Shown here: one piece after another, positions 43,990-55,475 of the stretch
Layout of the letters: every line of letters begins with the position of its first letter
Position numbering within the stretch: the stretch's first letter is position 1
Source: Peronospora farinosa
Taxonomy: Eukaryota; Oomycota; Peronosporomycetes; Peronosporales; Peronosporaceae
Reading direction: 5' to 3'
Assembly (NCBI GenBank): GCA_947646735.1
Contig: CANTFK010000992.1
Location: 1-64,000 of the forward strand
Length of the DNA: 64,000 bases
The notes under the pieces: model-generated
Told to the model about the DNA's origin: nothing
What the model saw: the letters and a program-made list of their open reading frames with translations, nothing else
The model's database searches: none
Made by a program: the position numbers and the translations under genes

Positions 43990-46205
43990 ACGACGCTCAA
44001 AAACGTCCACGGCGTATGGGCAATCCTGCCTAAGGGGAACCTCGAACTCCCATGAATTCCAAGACTTGGGATATCCCCGCCACTTCACCAGATGCTGGTT
44101 TTGACCATGGCGGCGACGCTTCCACAGAAGACGTTCAGCATGGAACTGAAGGTTCCCCTGTCCATCAAGCAAAACCGGAGGAGGCCGGTGTACCGGCACA
44201 AGCTCATGCCGAGCTTCTTCAAGAGGTGCAGTCTCTCCATGAGACTGTGCAGTCGATGAATTTCCGCCTCGAGTCGCTGGAACAGAGTCGAACCCGAGTG
44301 GAGGGTCAGCTTGACCTTTCGGTCCAAATGCTTGTCCCGCGACAATGCCAATGGGCTCGGCGCGAGCGCCTTAGTGTTCACTTGGGACGGATCACGATAT
44401 GGGTTGAGCATGCCGACGTAGAACACGGGATGTGTACTCAATTTGCGCGGCAAATTAAGCGTACACACTAGGCCTTTCTTGGCAATGACCGTAAAGGGTC
44501 CAATAAAGCGCGGGCACAACTTCGTCTTAAAAACAGCAGATACTACATTGGTAGGTAGATTTTTAGCATTAAGTAAGACTTGGTCTCCGACCTCATAATA
44601 TTAATAAAACTTCTGCCTTTAGCATCCGCATATTCTTTTTGTTTATCTTGACTATCAGCCATTGCATCTTGCACATGTCATAAGACATTTAGTCGCGTTG
44701 CGAGAAACGCATTTACCTGTTTCTTAACAGTATTAGGTCTGACATCAGCAAGCCGATCGGCAACCTCTCCCCCACCAAGCCCTGAATCACTCGGTGGTAG
44801 CGTTAACGGAACGCGTGTGTGTGTGTGAGGCCATTGACATAAAATGGAGTGTAGCCGGTAGAGGCGTGCACGGAGTCATTGAGTGTAAACTCAACTACAG
44901 GGAGCATAGCGCTCCATCGCTTAGGCGTTTCAGCACAAACGCTGCGGAGGATATCTTCAACAACGCTATTTACGCGTTCAGTTTGACCATCGGTCTGCGG
45001 ATGATCCGCTGTGGACATGTACAAACGGGTGCTCAGCACCTGAAAGACGGACTTCCAAAAAAATACTCGTAAAACGAGGATCACGATCAGAAACAATTGC
45101 CACTGGCAAGCCATGTTGGCGAAATACTCGATCAAAAAACAGCTCCACTGTACCCACACCATCGATAGAGTCTGGCACAGCCGCTAAATGAGTCATCTTG
45201 CTCAAACGGTCAACAAAGACCACTATACCTGTGTTGCCATGCGAGTCTTTCGGTAGGCCAATAAAAAGTCCATATTAATGGACTCCCAGCACCCAGTGGG
45301 AATAGGCAAACTAGCCAGCGGAGCTGCCGTATGGCGCGAGGGTTTCACCCGTTGACACGTTTCACACGTACGCACATAGGTGTTCACCCATTTATATAAT
45401 TTGGATCACCAATAACTTTAACATACTGCCTCATAGGTCTTTTCACGACCAAAATGACCCCCGATGGAGGTGTCATGTACCTCATAAAGGATACATACTT
45501 CAGCTCCTTGTCATGAGGAATTACAATACGCGGAGGATCCGCCGGATCTGTACAATTGTACAACAACCCCTGTTCGATAGAATATCGATGTAGGCTCGCA
45601 CGTAATCGTGCCGACAATTTAATGTCCGAGTCTTTAAACTCATCACTGCCAAGAGCATGTATCAACGCTATACAATGATCATCTTTAGCATACGCCGATC
45701 GAATGAGATCAATGATCGAAGCCGACAACGTCGTAACATGAGCAAGCTCATAGTCAGGACTGCGTGACAGTGCACCATCCAAAGCGTTTTGCTTACCAAG
45801 CTTATACTTTACCTTGAAATTATATTCAGCAAAGAATATAATTTCAAGGTGAATCATCTGGCCGTTCTCTGCGAGAGATGAGGCAACTGAGTTGTAGTGC
45901 GTAAAGACGCATGATCGGTATAGATCACAAAAGGCTTTAAACCCAGCAGATGAACTCTGACATTGACTAGGGCATACTTCATTGTAATAGCTCTTTTTCA
46001 CTAATCGCATAATTCGTCTATGCAGCTTTCAGCTAGAGTGATGAAATGGCGATCACACGCTCACGACTCTCATCATCTGTTTGTAACAGTGCAATACCAA
46101 TGGCAAAATCCGACGTGTCACAGACGACGCTAAACGGTCGGTCAGGGTCGGGTTAAGCCAAAATGGGAGCATGAACAAGGCTCGTTTCTACTGTAACGGG
46201 CTAAG
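43990..46205 (-). pseudogene. Ty3/Gypsy (chromovirus-type) pol remnant
   Basis: On the minus strand, from high to low coordinates: end of reverse transcriptase/RNase H (APILA, stop, PDPDRPFSVVCDTSDFAIG), AEYNFKVKYKLGKQNALDGALSRSP, integrase pieces (VFVDRLSKMTHLAAVP, VSDRDPRFTSIF, STADHPQTDGQTERVN) and a terminal chromodomain (NQHLVKWRGYPKSWNSWE). Several stops and frameshifts separate the pieces. The 5' part (gag, protease, most of reverse transcriptase) is missing: similarity begins abruptly near 46205. The chromodomain marks a chromovirus lineage. Confidence 0.85.
45811..45850. repeat. Perfect 17-bp hairpin in Gypsy RNase H
   Basis: ACCTTGAAATTATATTC (45811-45827) and its exact reverse complement (45834-45850) flank a 6-nt loop AGCAAA. 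Confidence 0.95.
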
Positions 46206-46807
46206 GACCCGTTGCCGTCTTCCACTAAAAGGGCGTTGAGGAAGGGCTCTTAATTAACTCGTAAGTGTAACTCTGTTTTATTTTTGTCTTGTTTTAATTT
46301 ACAGTAAGTGCGAATATATTCCATAGCTCATGGGAACCACTCAGTATGGAAGTCAATCTATTATTGGCTAATTATTGGGTCTGGCACCCCAATACTAAAC
46401 CAATAATAAAACGACGCGCAGTATCCGCAAATCGGATACTGCCTTATGCCTACTTATGTAATTATGTATTATTCCTATAACTACTCATGCACTAGGTTTC
46501 CCCATTACATCACCTCCCTATTTAAAATGTGCTTATTACAACGTAAGCAAATAACATAAAATAATTCTTTCACCAAAAATGCAGCGAAACAACCTCAAAC
46601 CTGCTCAGTGACACACAACTGAGCAGCATGACCCTGGCCATGCGCGCAAGGATATATCTGACGACAACAACCGTACGATCTGCAGGGAGCAGACATCGCG
46701 AGTCACGGACGCACTCTTGATCCCGGGGACGCTATACAGTTTTATTGGCGTTAATCATCCAAAATTGATAAAGCTCATTAACGAAGCTCTTCACTCGCTA
46801 TCATTCC
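46206..46807. other. Region between Gypsy remnant and tRNA array
   Basis: AT-rich, with a short inverted repeat near 46377-46411 (AATTATTGG/CCAATAATA). May contain LTR sequence. No gene seen. Confidence 0.4.
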
Positions 46808-46870
46808 GTTAGTGCGGTAGTTTACCACTGAGTCTCTTGATCGCGATGTCGCTGGTTCGATCCCCACGCA
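46808..46870 (+). mobile_element. tRNA-like (SINE head) fragment
   Basis: Contains A-box-like TGCGGTAGTTTACCACTG and B box GGTTCGATCCC, resembling the SINE-like head at 1183. It is directly joined to a truncated antisense tRNA-Gly. Confidence 0.4.
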
Positions 46871-46905
46871 GGCAACGAGAAACTTTACCACTAAATCAAT
46901 GGCGC
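46871..46905 (-). pseudogene. Truncated tRNA-Gly, 5' half only
   Basis: 35 bases match the 5' half of the array tRNA (acceptor 5' strand, D arm, anticodon 5' stem and loop) with several changes. The 3' half is missing and replaced by the tRNA-like fragment. The array spacer follows normally, so this is the leftmost, broken array member. Confidence 0.85.
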
Positions 46906-47229
46906 TCGCATACACGCAACATCAACATCACCAAAACAAAGCCATGCACTGCAAACCGCACACATCGCCTTCAACGGTGATCATCGCGTGCTCCTTCGCT
47001 GTCGATCGGCCATCGGCTTTTGGCCGGCAAAGGCGTCAAGAAGCAGTCCAGTGTCAGTCCCACAACCGGTGATCACCCAGTTGATAGTACCGCCAGCGTA
47101 GATATCTCCAGTCCGCGAGAGTTGCTGTATCTCGTGATCGACCTGACCAGTGGTGACACCACTGTCGTGTTCTTGTCAATATGACGTAGCATCCTTTTGG
47201 CAACCAGCAAGAAGAGCAGCATAAGAGAG

Positions 47230-47300
47230 TGCGCCGTCCGGGAATCGAACCCGGGGCATCTCGTTGGCAACGAGATATTTTACCACTAAACCAACGGCGC
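47230..47300 (-). tRNA. tRNA-Gly (GCC), copy 1
   Basis: The minus strand folds as a 71-nt cloverleaf. The 7-bp acceptor stem GCGCCGT/ACGGCGC is perfect and the anticodon stem is TCTCG/CGAGA with loop TTGCCAA. The T arm is CCGGG-TTCGATT-CCCGG and the discriminator is A. Internal A box TGGTTTAGTGG and B box GGTTCGATTCC are good matches. First complete copy; next copy 389 bp away. Confidence 0.95.
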
Positions 47301-47618
47301 TCACATACACGCAACATTACCAAAACAAAGCCATGCACGACCAACCGCACACATCGCCTTCAACGGTGATCATCGCGTGCTCCTTCGCTGTCAATCGGCC
47401 ATCGGCTTTTGGCCGGCAAAGGCGTCAAGAAGCAGTCCAGTGTCAGTCCCACAACCGGTGATCACCCAGTTGATAGTACCGCCAGCGTAGATATCTCCAT
47501 TCCCCGAGAGTTGCTGTATCTCGTGATCGACCTGACCAGTGGTGACACCACTGTCGTGTTCTTGTCAGTATGACGTAGCATCCTTTTGGCAACCAGCAAG
47601 AAGAGCAGCATAAGAGAT

Positions 47619-47689
47619 TGCGCCGTCCGGGAATCGAACCCGGGGCATCTCGTTGGTAACGAGATATTTTACCACTAAACCAACGGCGC
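47619..47689 (-). tRNA. tRNA-Gly with ACC anticodon, copy 2
   Basis: Identical in structure to copy 1 except anticodon loop TTACCAA, giving ACC in place of GCC. Next copy 395 bp away. Confidence 0.88.
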
Positions 47690-48013
47690 TCACATACACG
47701 CAACATCAACATCACCAAAACAAAGCCATGCACTGCAAACCGCACACATCGCCTTCAACGGTGATCATCGCGTGCTCCTTCGCCGTCGATCGGCCATCGG
47801 CTTTTGGCCGGCAAAGGCGTCAAGAAGCAGTCCAGTGTCAGTCCCACAACCGGTGATCACCCAGTTGATAGTACCGCCAGCGTAGATATCTCCAGTCCGC
47901 GAGAGTTGCTGTATCTCGTGATCGACCTGACCAGTGGTGACACCACTGTCGTGTTCTTATCAATATGACGTAGCATCCTTTTGGCAACCAGCAAGAAGAG
48001 CAGCATAAGAGAT

Positions 48014-48084
48014 TGCGCCGTCCGGGAATCGAACCCGGGGCATCTCGTTGGCAACGAGATATTTTACCATTAAACCAACGGCGC
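48014..48084 (-). tRNA. tRNA-Gly (GCC), copy 3
   Basis: One change in the D loop (AATGGT in place of AGTGGT), inside the A box, altering a normally constant G. Next copy 389 bp away. Confidence 0.9.
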
Positions 48085-48402
48085 TCGCATACACGCAACA
48101 TTACCAAAACAAAGCCATGCACTGCAAACCGCACACATCACCTCCAACGGTGCACACCGCTTGCTTCTTCGCTGTCTATCAGCCATCGGCTTTTGGCCGG
48201 CAAAGGCGTCAAGAAGCAGTCCAGTGTCAGTCCCACAACCGGTGATCACCCAGTTGATAGTACCGCCAGCGTAGATATCTCCATTCCCCGAGAGTTGCTG
48301 TATCTCACGATCGACCTGACCAGTGGTGACACCACTGTCGTGTTCTTGTCAACATGATGTAGCATCTTTTTGGCAACCAGCAAGAAGAGCAGAATAAGAG
48401 AT

Positions 48403-48473
48403 TGCGCCGTCCGGGAATCGAACCCGGGGCATCTCGTTGGCAACGAGATATTTTACCACTAAACCAACGGCGC
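48403..48473 (-). tRNA. tRNA-Gly (GCC), copy 4
   Basis: Standard sequence; the 3'-flanking spacer has TTTTTGG and AACATGATG variants. Next copy 395 bp away. Confidence 0.95.
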
Positions 48474-48797
48474 TCACATACACGCAACATCAACATCACC
48501 AAAACAAAGCCATGCACTACAAACCGCACACATCGCCTTCAACGGTGATCATCGCGTGCTCCTTCGCTGTCAATCGGCCATCGGCTTTTGGCCGGCAAAG
48601 GCGTCAAGAAGCAGTCCAGTGTCAGTTCCACAACCGGTGATCACCCAGTTGATAGTACCGCCAGCGTAGATATCTCCAGTCCGCGAGAGTTGCTGTATCT
48701 CGTGATCGACCTGACCAGTGGTGACACCACTGTCGTGTTCTTATCAATATGACGTAGCATCCTTTTGGCAACCAGCAAGAAGAGCAGCATAAGAGAT

Positions 48798-48868
48798 TGC
48801 GCCGTCCGGGAATCGAACCCGGGGCATCTCGTTGGTAACGAGATATTTTACCACTAAACCAACGGCGC
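48798..48868 (-). tRNA. tRNA-Gly with ACC anticodon, copy 5
   Basis: Second ACC copy; otherwise standard. Next copy 390 bp away. Confidence 0.88.
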
Positions 48869-49187
48869 TCACATACACGCAACATTACCAAAACAAAGCC
48901 ATGCACTGACCAACCGCACACATCGCCTTCAACGGTGATCATCGCGTGCTCCTTCGCTGTCGATCGGCCATCGGCTTTTGGCCGGCAAAGGCGTCAAGAA
49001 GCAGTCCAGTGTCAGTCCCACAACCGGTGATCACCCAGTTGATAGTACCGCCAGCGTAGATATCTCCAGTCCGCGAGAGTTGCTGTATCTCGTGATCGAC
49101 CTGACCAGTGGTGACACCACTGTCGTGTTCTTATCAATATGACGTAGCATCCTTTTGGCAACCAGCAAGAAGAGCAGCATAAGAGAT

Positions 49188-49258
49188 TGCGCCGTCCGGG
49201 AATCGAACCCGGGGCATCTCGTTGGCAACGAGATATTTTACCACTAAACCAACGGCGC
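49188..49258 (-). tRNA. tRNA-Gly (GCC), copy 6
   Basis: Standard sequence between two ACC copies. Next copy 391 bp away. Confidence 0.95.
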
Positions 49259-49578
49259 TCACATACACGCAACATATACCAAAACAAAGCCATGCACTGA
49301 CAAACCGCACACATCGCCTTCAACGGTGATCATCGCGTGCTCCTTCGCTGTCGATCGGCCATCGGCTTTTGGCCGGCAAAGGCGTCAAGAAGCAGTCCAG
49401 TGTCAGTCCCACAACCGGTGATCACCCAGTTGATAGTACCGCCAGCGTAGATATCTCCAGTCCGCGAGAGTTGCTGTATCTCGTGATCGACCTGACCAGT
49501 GGTGACACCACTGTCGTGTTCTTGTCAATATGACGTAGCATCCTTTTGGCAACCAGCAAGAAGAGCAGCATAAGAGAT

Positions 49579-49649
49579 TGCGCCGTCCGGGAATCGAACC
49601 CGGGGCATCTCGTTGGTAACGAGATATTTTACCACTAAACCAACGGCGC
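49579..49649 (-). tRNA. tRNA-Gly with ACC anticodon, copy 7
   Basis: Third and last ACC copy seen. Next copy 396 bp away. Confidence 0.88.
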
Positions 49650-49974
49650 TCGCATACACGCAACATCAACATCACCAAAACAAAGCCATGCACTGCAAAC
49701 CGCACACATCGCCTCCAACGGTGCATCACCGCGTGCTTCTTCGCTGTCTATCGGCCATCGGCTTTTGGCCGGCAAAGGCGTCAAGAAGCAGTCCAGTGTC
49801 AGTCCCACAACCGGTGATCACCCAGTTGATAGTACCGCCAGCGTAGATATCTCCAGTCCGCGAGAGTTGCTGTATCTCGTGATCGACCTGACCAGTGGTG
49901 ACACCACTGTCGTGTTCTTGTCAATATGACGTAGCATCCTTTTGGCAACCAGCAAGAAGAGCAGCATAAGAGAT

Positions 49975-50044
49975 TGCGCCGTCCGGGAATCGAACCCGGG
50001 GCATCTCGTTGGCAACGAGATATTTACCACTAAACCAACGGCGC
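49975..50044 (-). tRNA. tRNA-Gly (GCC), copy 8, 1-nt deletion
   Basis: 70 nt: one A is missing between the D arm and the anticodon stem (GGTAAATAT for GGTAAAATAT), which may weaken the D stem or remove residue 26. Its flanking spacer is the most diverged in the array. Next copy 384 bp away. Confidence 0.75.
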
Positions 50045-50358
50045 TCGCATACACGCAACATCAACATCACCAAAACAAATCATGCAGTCAACCGCACCCA
50101 TCGCCTCCAACGTTCTCACCGCGTGCTCCTTCGCTGTCGATCGACCATCGCTTTCGGCGGCAAAGGCGTCAAGAGCAGTCCAGTGCCAGTCCCACAACCA
50201 GTGATCACCCAGTTGGTAGTACCACCAGTGTAGACAACTACAGTCGCGAGAGTTGGTGTATCTCACGATCAACCTGACCAGTGGTGACCCACTGTCGTGT
50301 TCTTGTTAACATGACGTAGCATCCTTTCGGCAACAAGCAGAAGAGCAGCATAAGTGAA

Positions 50359-50429
50359 TGCGCCGTCCGGGAATCGAACCCGGGGCATCTCGTTGGCAAC
50401 GAGATATTTTACCACTAAACCAACGGCGC
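50359..50429 (-). tRNA. tRNA-Gly (GCC), copy 9
   Basis: Standard tRNA in a diverged spacer context. Next copy 395 bp away. Confidence 0.95.
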
Positions 50430-50753
50430 TCACATACACGCAACATCAACATCACCAAAACAAAGTCAGCACTGCCAACCGCACCCATCGCCTCCAACGA
50501 TGCTCACCGCGTGCTCCTTTGCTGTCGATCGACCATCGGCTTTCGGCCGGCACAAGGCGTCAAGACGCAGTCCAGTGCCAGTCCCACAACCAGTGATCAC
50601 CTAGTTGGTAGTACCACCAGTGTAGACAGCTCCAGTCTGCGAGAGTTGCTGTATCTCGTGATCGACCTGACCAGTGGTGACACCACTGTCGTGTTCTTGT
50701 CAACATGACGTAGCATCCTTTCGGCAACAAGCATGAAGAGCAGCATAAGTAAA

Positions 50754-50824
50754 TGCGCCGTCCGGGAATCGAGCCCGGGGCATCTCGTTGGCAACGAGAT
50801 ATTTTACCACTAAACCAACGGCGC
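50754..50824 (-). tRNA. tRNA-Gly (GCC), copy 10, T-loop change
   Basis: The T loop reads CTCGATT in place of TTCGATT, changing the constant T54 and the B box. Probably less active. Next copy 394 bp away. Confidence 0.8.
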
Positions 50825-51147
50825 TCGCATACACGCAACATCAACATCACCAAAACAAAGTCATGCACTGCCAACCGCACCCATCGCCTCCAACGATGCT
50901 CACCGCGTGCTCCTTGCTGTCGATCGACCATCGGCTTTCGGCCGGCACAAGGCGTCAAGACGCAGTCCAGTGCCAGTCCCACAACCAGTGATCACCCAGT
51001 TGGTAGTACCACCAGTGTAGACAACTACAGTCTGCAGAGTTGGTGTATCTCACGATCAACCTGACCAGTGGTGACGCCACTGTCGTGTTCTTGTCAACAT
51101 GATGTAGCATCTTTTTGGCAACCAGCAAGAAGAGCAGCATAAGAGAT

Positions 51148-51218
51148 TGCGCCGTCCGGGAATCGAACCCGGGGCATCTCGTTGGCAACGAGATATTTTA
51201 CCACTAAACCAACGGCGC
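51148..51218 (-). tRNA. tRNA-Gly (GCC), copy 11
   Basis: Standard. First copy of the regular TCACAT/TCGCAT alternation (TCACAT type). Next copy 395 bp away. Confidence 0.95.
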
Positions 51219-51542
51219 TCACATACACGCAACATCAACATCACCAAAACAAAGCCATGCACGACCAACCGCACACATCGCCTTCAACGGTGATCATCGC
51301 GTGCTCCTTCGCTGTCGATCGGCCATCGGCTTTTGGCCGGCAAAGGCGTCAAGAAGCAGTCCAGTGTCAGTCCCACAACCGGTGATCACCCAGTTGATAG
51401 TACCGCCAGCGTAGATATCTCCAGTCCGCGAGAGTTGCTGTATCTCGTGATCGACCTGACCAGTGGTGACACCACTGTCGTGTTCTTATCAATATGACGT
51501 AGCATCCTTTTGGCAACCAGCAAGAAGAGCAGCATAAGAGAT

Positions 51543-51613
51543 TGCGCCGTCCGGGAATCGAACCCGGGGCATCTCGTTGGCAACGAGATATTTTACCACT
51601 AAACCAACGGCGC
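51543..51613 (-). tRNA. tRNA-Gly (GCC), copy 12
   Basis: Standard, TCGCAT type. Next copy 390 bp away. Confidence 0.95.
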
Positions 51614-51932
51614 TCGCATACACGCAACATTACCAAAACAAAGCCATGCACTGCAAACCGCACACATCACCTCCAACGGTGCATCACCGCTTGCTTCTTC
51701 GCTGTCTATCAGCCATCGGCTTTTGGCCGGCAAAGGCGTCAAGAAGCAGTCCAGTGTCAGTCCCACAACCGGTGATCACCCAGTTGATAGTACCGCCAGC
51801 GTAGATATCTCCAGTCCGCGAGAGTTGCTGTATCTCGTGATCGACCTGACCAGTGGTGACACCACTGTCGTGTTCTTGTCAATATGACGTAGCATCCTTT
51901 TGGCAACCAGCAAGAAGAGCAGCATAAGAGAT

Positions 51933-52003
51933 TGCGCCGTCCGGGAATCGAACCCGGGGCATCTCGTTGGCAACGAGATATTTTACCACTAAACCAACGG
52001 CGC
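51933..52003 (-). tRNA. tRNA-Gly (GCC), copy 13
   Basis: Standard, TCACAT type. Next copy 391 bp away. Confidence 0.95.
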
Positions 52004-52323
52004 TCACATACACGCCAACATTACCAAAACAAAGCCATGCACTGACCAACCGCACACATCGCCTTCAACGGTGATCATCGCGTGCTCCTTCGCTGTCGAT
52101 CGGCCATCGGCTTTTGGCCGGCAAAGGCGTCAAGAAGCAGTCCAGTGTCAGTCCCACAACCGGTGATCACCCAGTTGATAGTACCGCCAGCGTAGATATC
52201 TCCAGTCCGCGAGAGTTGCTGTATCTCGTGATCGACCTGACCAGTGGTGACACCACTGTCGTGTTCTTATCAATATGACGTAGCATCCTTTTGGCAACCA
52301 GCAAGAAGAGCAGCATAAGAGAT

Positions 52324-52394
52324 TGCGCCGTCCGGGAATCGAACCCGGGGCATCTCGTTGGCAACGAGATATTTTACCACTAAACCAACGGCGC
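52324..52394 (-). tRNA. tRNA-Gly (GCC), copy 14
   Basis: Standard, TCGCAT type. Next copy 390 bp away. Confidence 0.95.
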
Positions 52395-52713
52395 TCGCAT
52401 ACACGCAACATTACCAAAACAAAGCCATGCACTGCAAACCGCACACATCACCTCCAACGGTGCATCACCGCGTGCTTCTTCGCTGTCTATCAGCCATCGG
52501 CTTTTGGCCGGCAAAGGCGTCAAGAAGCAGTCCAGTGTCAGTCCCACAACCGGTGATCACCCAGTTGATAGTACCGCCAGCGTAGATATCTCCAGTCCGC
52601 GAGAGTTGCTGTATCTCGTGATCGACCTGACCAGTGGTGACACCACTGTCGTGTTCTTGTCAATATGACGTAGCATCCTTTTGGCAACCAGCAAGAAGAG
52701 CAGCATAAGAGAT

Positions 52714-52784
52714 TGCGCCGTCCGGGAATCGAACCCGGGGCATCTCGTTGGCAACGAGATATTTTACCACTAAACCAACGGCGC
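52714..52784 (-). tRNA. tRNA-Gly (GCC), copy 15
   Basis: Standard, TCACAT type. Next copy 396 bp away. Confidence 0.95.
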
Positions 52785-53109
52785 TCACATACACGCAACA
52801 TCAACATCACCAAAACAAAGCCATGCACTGACCAACCGCACACATCGCCTTCAACGGTGATCATCGCGTGCTCCTTCGCTGTCGATCGGCCATCGGCTTT
52901 TGGCCGGCAAAGGCGTCAAGAAGCAGTCCAGTGTCAGTCCCACAACCGGTGATCACCCAGTTGATAGTACCGCCAGCGTAGATATCTCCAGTCCGCGAGA
53001 GTTGCTGTATCTCGTGATCGACCTGACCAGTGGTGACACCACTGTCGTGTTCTTATCAATATGACGTAGCATCCTTTTGGCAACCAGCAAGAAGAGCAGC
53101 ATAAGAGAT

Positions 53110-53180
53110 TGCGCCGTCCGGGAATCGAACCCGGGGCATCTCGTTGGCAACGAGATATTTTACCACTAAACCAACGGCGC
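53110..53180 (-). tRNA. tRNA-Gly (GCC), copy 16
   Basis: Standard, TCGCAT type. Next copy 391 bp away. Confidence 0.95.
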
Positions 53181-53500
53181 TCGCATACACGCAACATTCA
53201 CCAAAACAAAGCCATGCACTGCAAACCGCACACATCGCCTCCAACGGTGCATCACCGCGTGCTCCTTCGCTGTCTATCGGCCATCGGCTTTTGGCCGGCA
53301 AAGGCGTCAAGAAGCAGTCCAGTGTCAGTCCCACAACCGGTGATCACCCAGTTGATAGTACCGCCAGCGTAGATATCTCCAGTCCGCGAGAGTTGCTGTA
53401 TCTCGTGATCGACCTGACCAGTGGTGACACCACTGTCGTGTTCTTGTCAATATGACGTAGCATCCTTTTGGCAACCAGCAAGAAGAGCAGCATAAGAGAT

Positions 53501-53571
53501 TGCGCCGTCCGGGAATCGAACCCGGGGCATCTCGTTGGCAACGAGATATTTTACCACTAAACCAACGGCGC
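53501..53571 (-). tRNA. tRNA-Gly (GCC), copy 17
   Basis: Standard, TCACAT type. Next copy 395 bp away; from here spacing is nearly constant. Confidence 0.95.
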
Positions 53572-53895
53572 TCACATACACGCAACATCAACATCACCAA
53601 AACAAAGCCATGCACTGCCAACCGCACACATCGCCTTCAACGGTGATCATCGCGTGCTCCTTCGCTGTCGATCGGCCATCGGCTTTTGGCCGGCAAAGGC
53701 GTCAAGAAGCAGTCCAGTGTCAGTCCCACAACCGGTGATCACCCAGTTGATAGTACCGCCAGCGTAGATATCTCCAGTCCGCGAGAGTTGCTGTATCTCG
53801 TGATCGACCTGACCAGTGGTGACACCACTGTCGTGTTCTTGTCAATATGACGTAGCATCCTTTTGGCAACCAGCAAGAAGAGCAGCATAAGAGAT

Positions 53896-53966
53896 TGCGC
53901 CGTCCGGGAATCGAACCCGGGGCATCTCGTTGGCAACGAGATATTTTACCACTAAACCAACGGCGC
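53896..53966 (-). tRNA. tRNA-Gly (GCC), copy 18
   Basis: Standard, TCGCAT type. Confidence 0.95.
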
Positions 53967-54290
53967 TCGCATACACGCAACATCAACATCACCAAAACAA
54001 AGCCATGCACTGCAAACCGCACACATCGCCTTCAACGGTGCTCATCGCGTGCTCCTTCGCTGTCGATCGGCCATCGGCTTTTGGCCGGCAAAGGCGTCAA
54101 GAAGCAGTCCAGTGTCAGTCCCACAACCGGTGATCACCCAGTTGATAGTACCGCCAGCGTAGATATCTCCAGTCCGCGAGAGTTGCTGTATCTCGTGATC
54201 GACCTGACCAGTGGTGACACCACTGTCGTGTTCTTGTCAATATGACGTAGCATCCTTTTGGCAACCAGCAAGAAGAGCAGCATAAGAGAT

Positions 54291-54361
54291 TGCGCCGTCC
54301 GGGAATCGAACCCGGGGCATCTCGTTGGCAACGAGATATTTTACCACTAAACCAACGGCGC
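54291..54361 (-). tRNA. tRNA-Gly (GCC), copy 19
   Basis: Standard, TCACAT type. Confidence 0.95.
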
Positions 54362-54685
54362 TCACATACACGCAACATCAACATCACCAAAACAAAGCCA
54401 TGCACTGCCAACCGCACACATCGCCTTCAACGGTGATCATCGCGTGCTCCTTCGCTGTCGATCGGCCATCGGCTTTTGGCCGGCAAAGGCGTCAAGAAGC
54501 AGTCCAGTGTCAGTCCCACAACCGGTGATCACCCAGTTGATAGTACCGCCAGCGTAGATATCTCCAGTCCGCGAGAGTTGCTGTATCTCGTGATCGACCT
54601 GACCAGTGGTGACACCACTGTCGTGTTCTTGTCAATATGACGTAGCATCCTTTTGGCAACCAGCAAGAAGAGCAGCATAAGAGAA

Positions 54686-54756
54686 TGCGCCGTCCGGGAA
54701 TCGAACCCGGGGCATCTCGTTGGCAACGAGATATTTTACCACTAAACCAACGGCGC
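54686..54756 (-). tRNA. tRNA-Gly (GCC), copy 20
   Basis: Standard, TCGCAT type; first GAGAATG 3' flank. Confidence 0.95.
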
Positions 54757-55080
54757 TCGCATACACGCAACATCAACATCACCAAAACAAAGCCATGCAC
54801 TGCCAACCGCACACATCGCCTCCAACGGTGCTCATCGCGTGCTCCTTCGCTGTCGATCGGCCATCGGCTTTTGGCCGGCAAAGGCGTCAAGAAGCAGTCC
54901 AGTGTCAGTCCCACAACCGGTGATCACCCAGTTGATAGTACCGCCAGCGTAGATATCTCCAGTCCGCGAGAGTTGCTGTATCTCGTGATCGACCTGACCA
55001 GTGGTGACACCACTGTCGTGTTCTTGTCAATATGACGTAGCATCCTTTTGGCAACCAGCAAGAAGAGCAGCATAAGAGAT

Positions 55081-55151
55081 TGCGCCGTCCGGGAATCGAA
55101 CCCGGGGCATCTCGTTGGCAACGAGATATTTTACCACTAAACCAACGGCGC
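55081..55151 (-). tRNA. tRNA-Gly (GCC), copy 21
   Basis: Standard; last TCACAT type in the window. Confidence 0.95.
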
Positions 55152-55475
55152 TCACATACACGCAACATCAACATCACCAAAACAAAGCCATGCACTGCAA
55201 ACCGCACACATCGCCTTCAACGGTGATCATCGCGTGCTCCTTCGCTGTCGATCGGCCATCGGCTTTTGGCCGGCAAAGGCGTCAAGAAGCAGTCCAGTGT
55301 CAGTCCCACAACCGGTGATCACCCAGTTGATAGTACCGCCAGCGTAGATATCTCCAGTCCGCGAGAGTTGCTGTATCTCGTGATCGACCTGACCAGTGGT
55401 GACACCACTGTCGTGTTCTTGTCAATATGACGTAGCATCCTTTTGGCAACCAGCAAGAAGAGCAGCATAAGAGAA

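Noticed and set aside
44052..44471. 139-aa plus-strand frame with coiled-coil character
   Set aside because: Antisense to integrase and chromodomain sequence of the Gypsy remnant.
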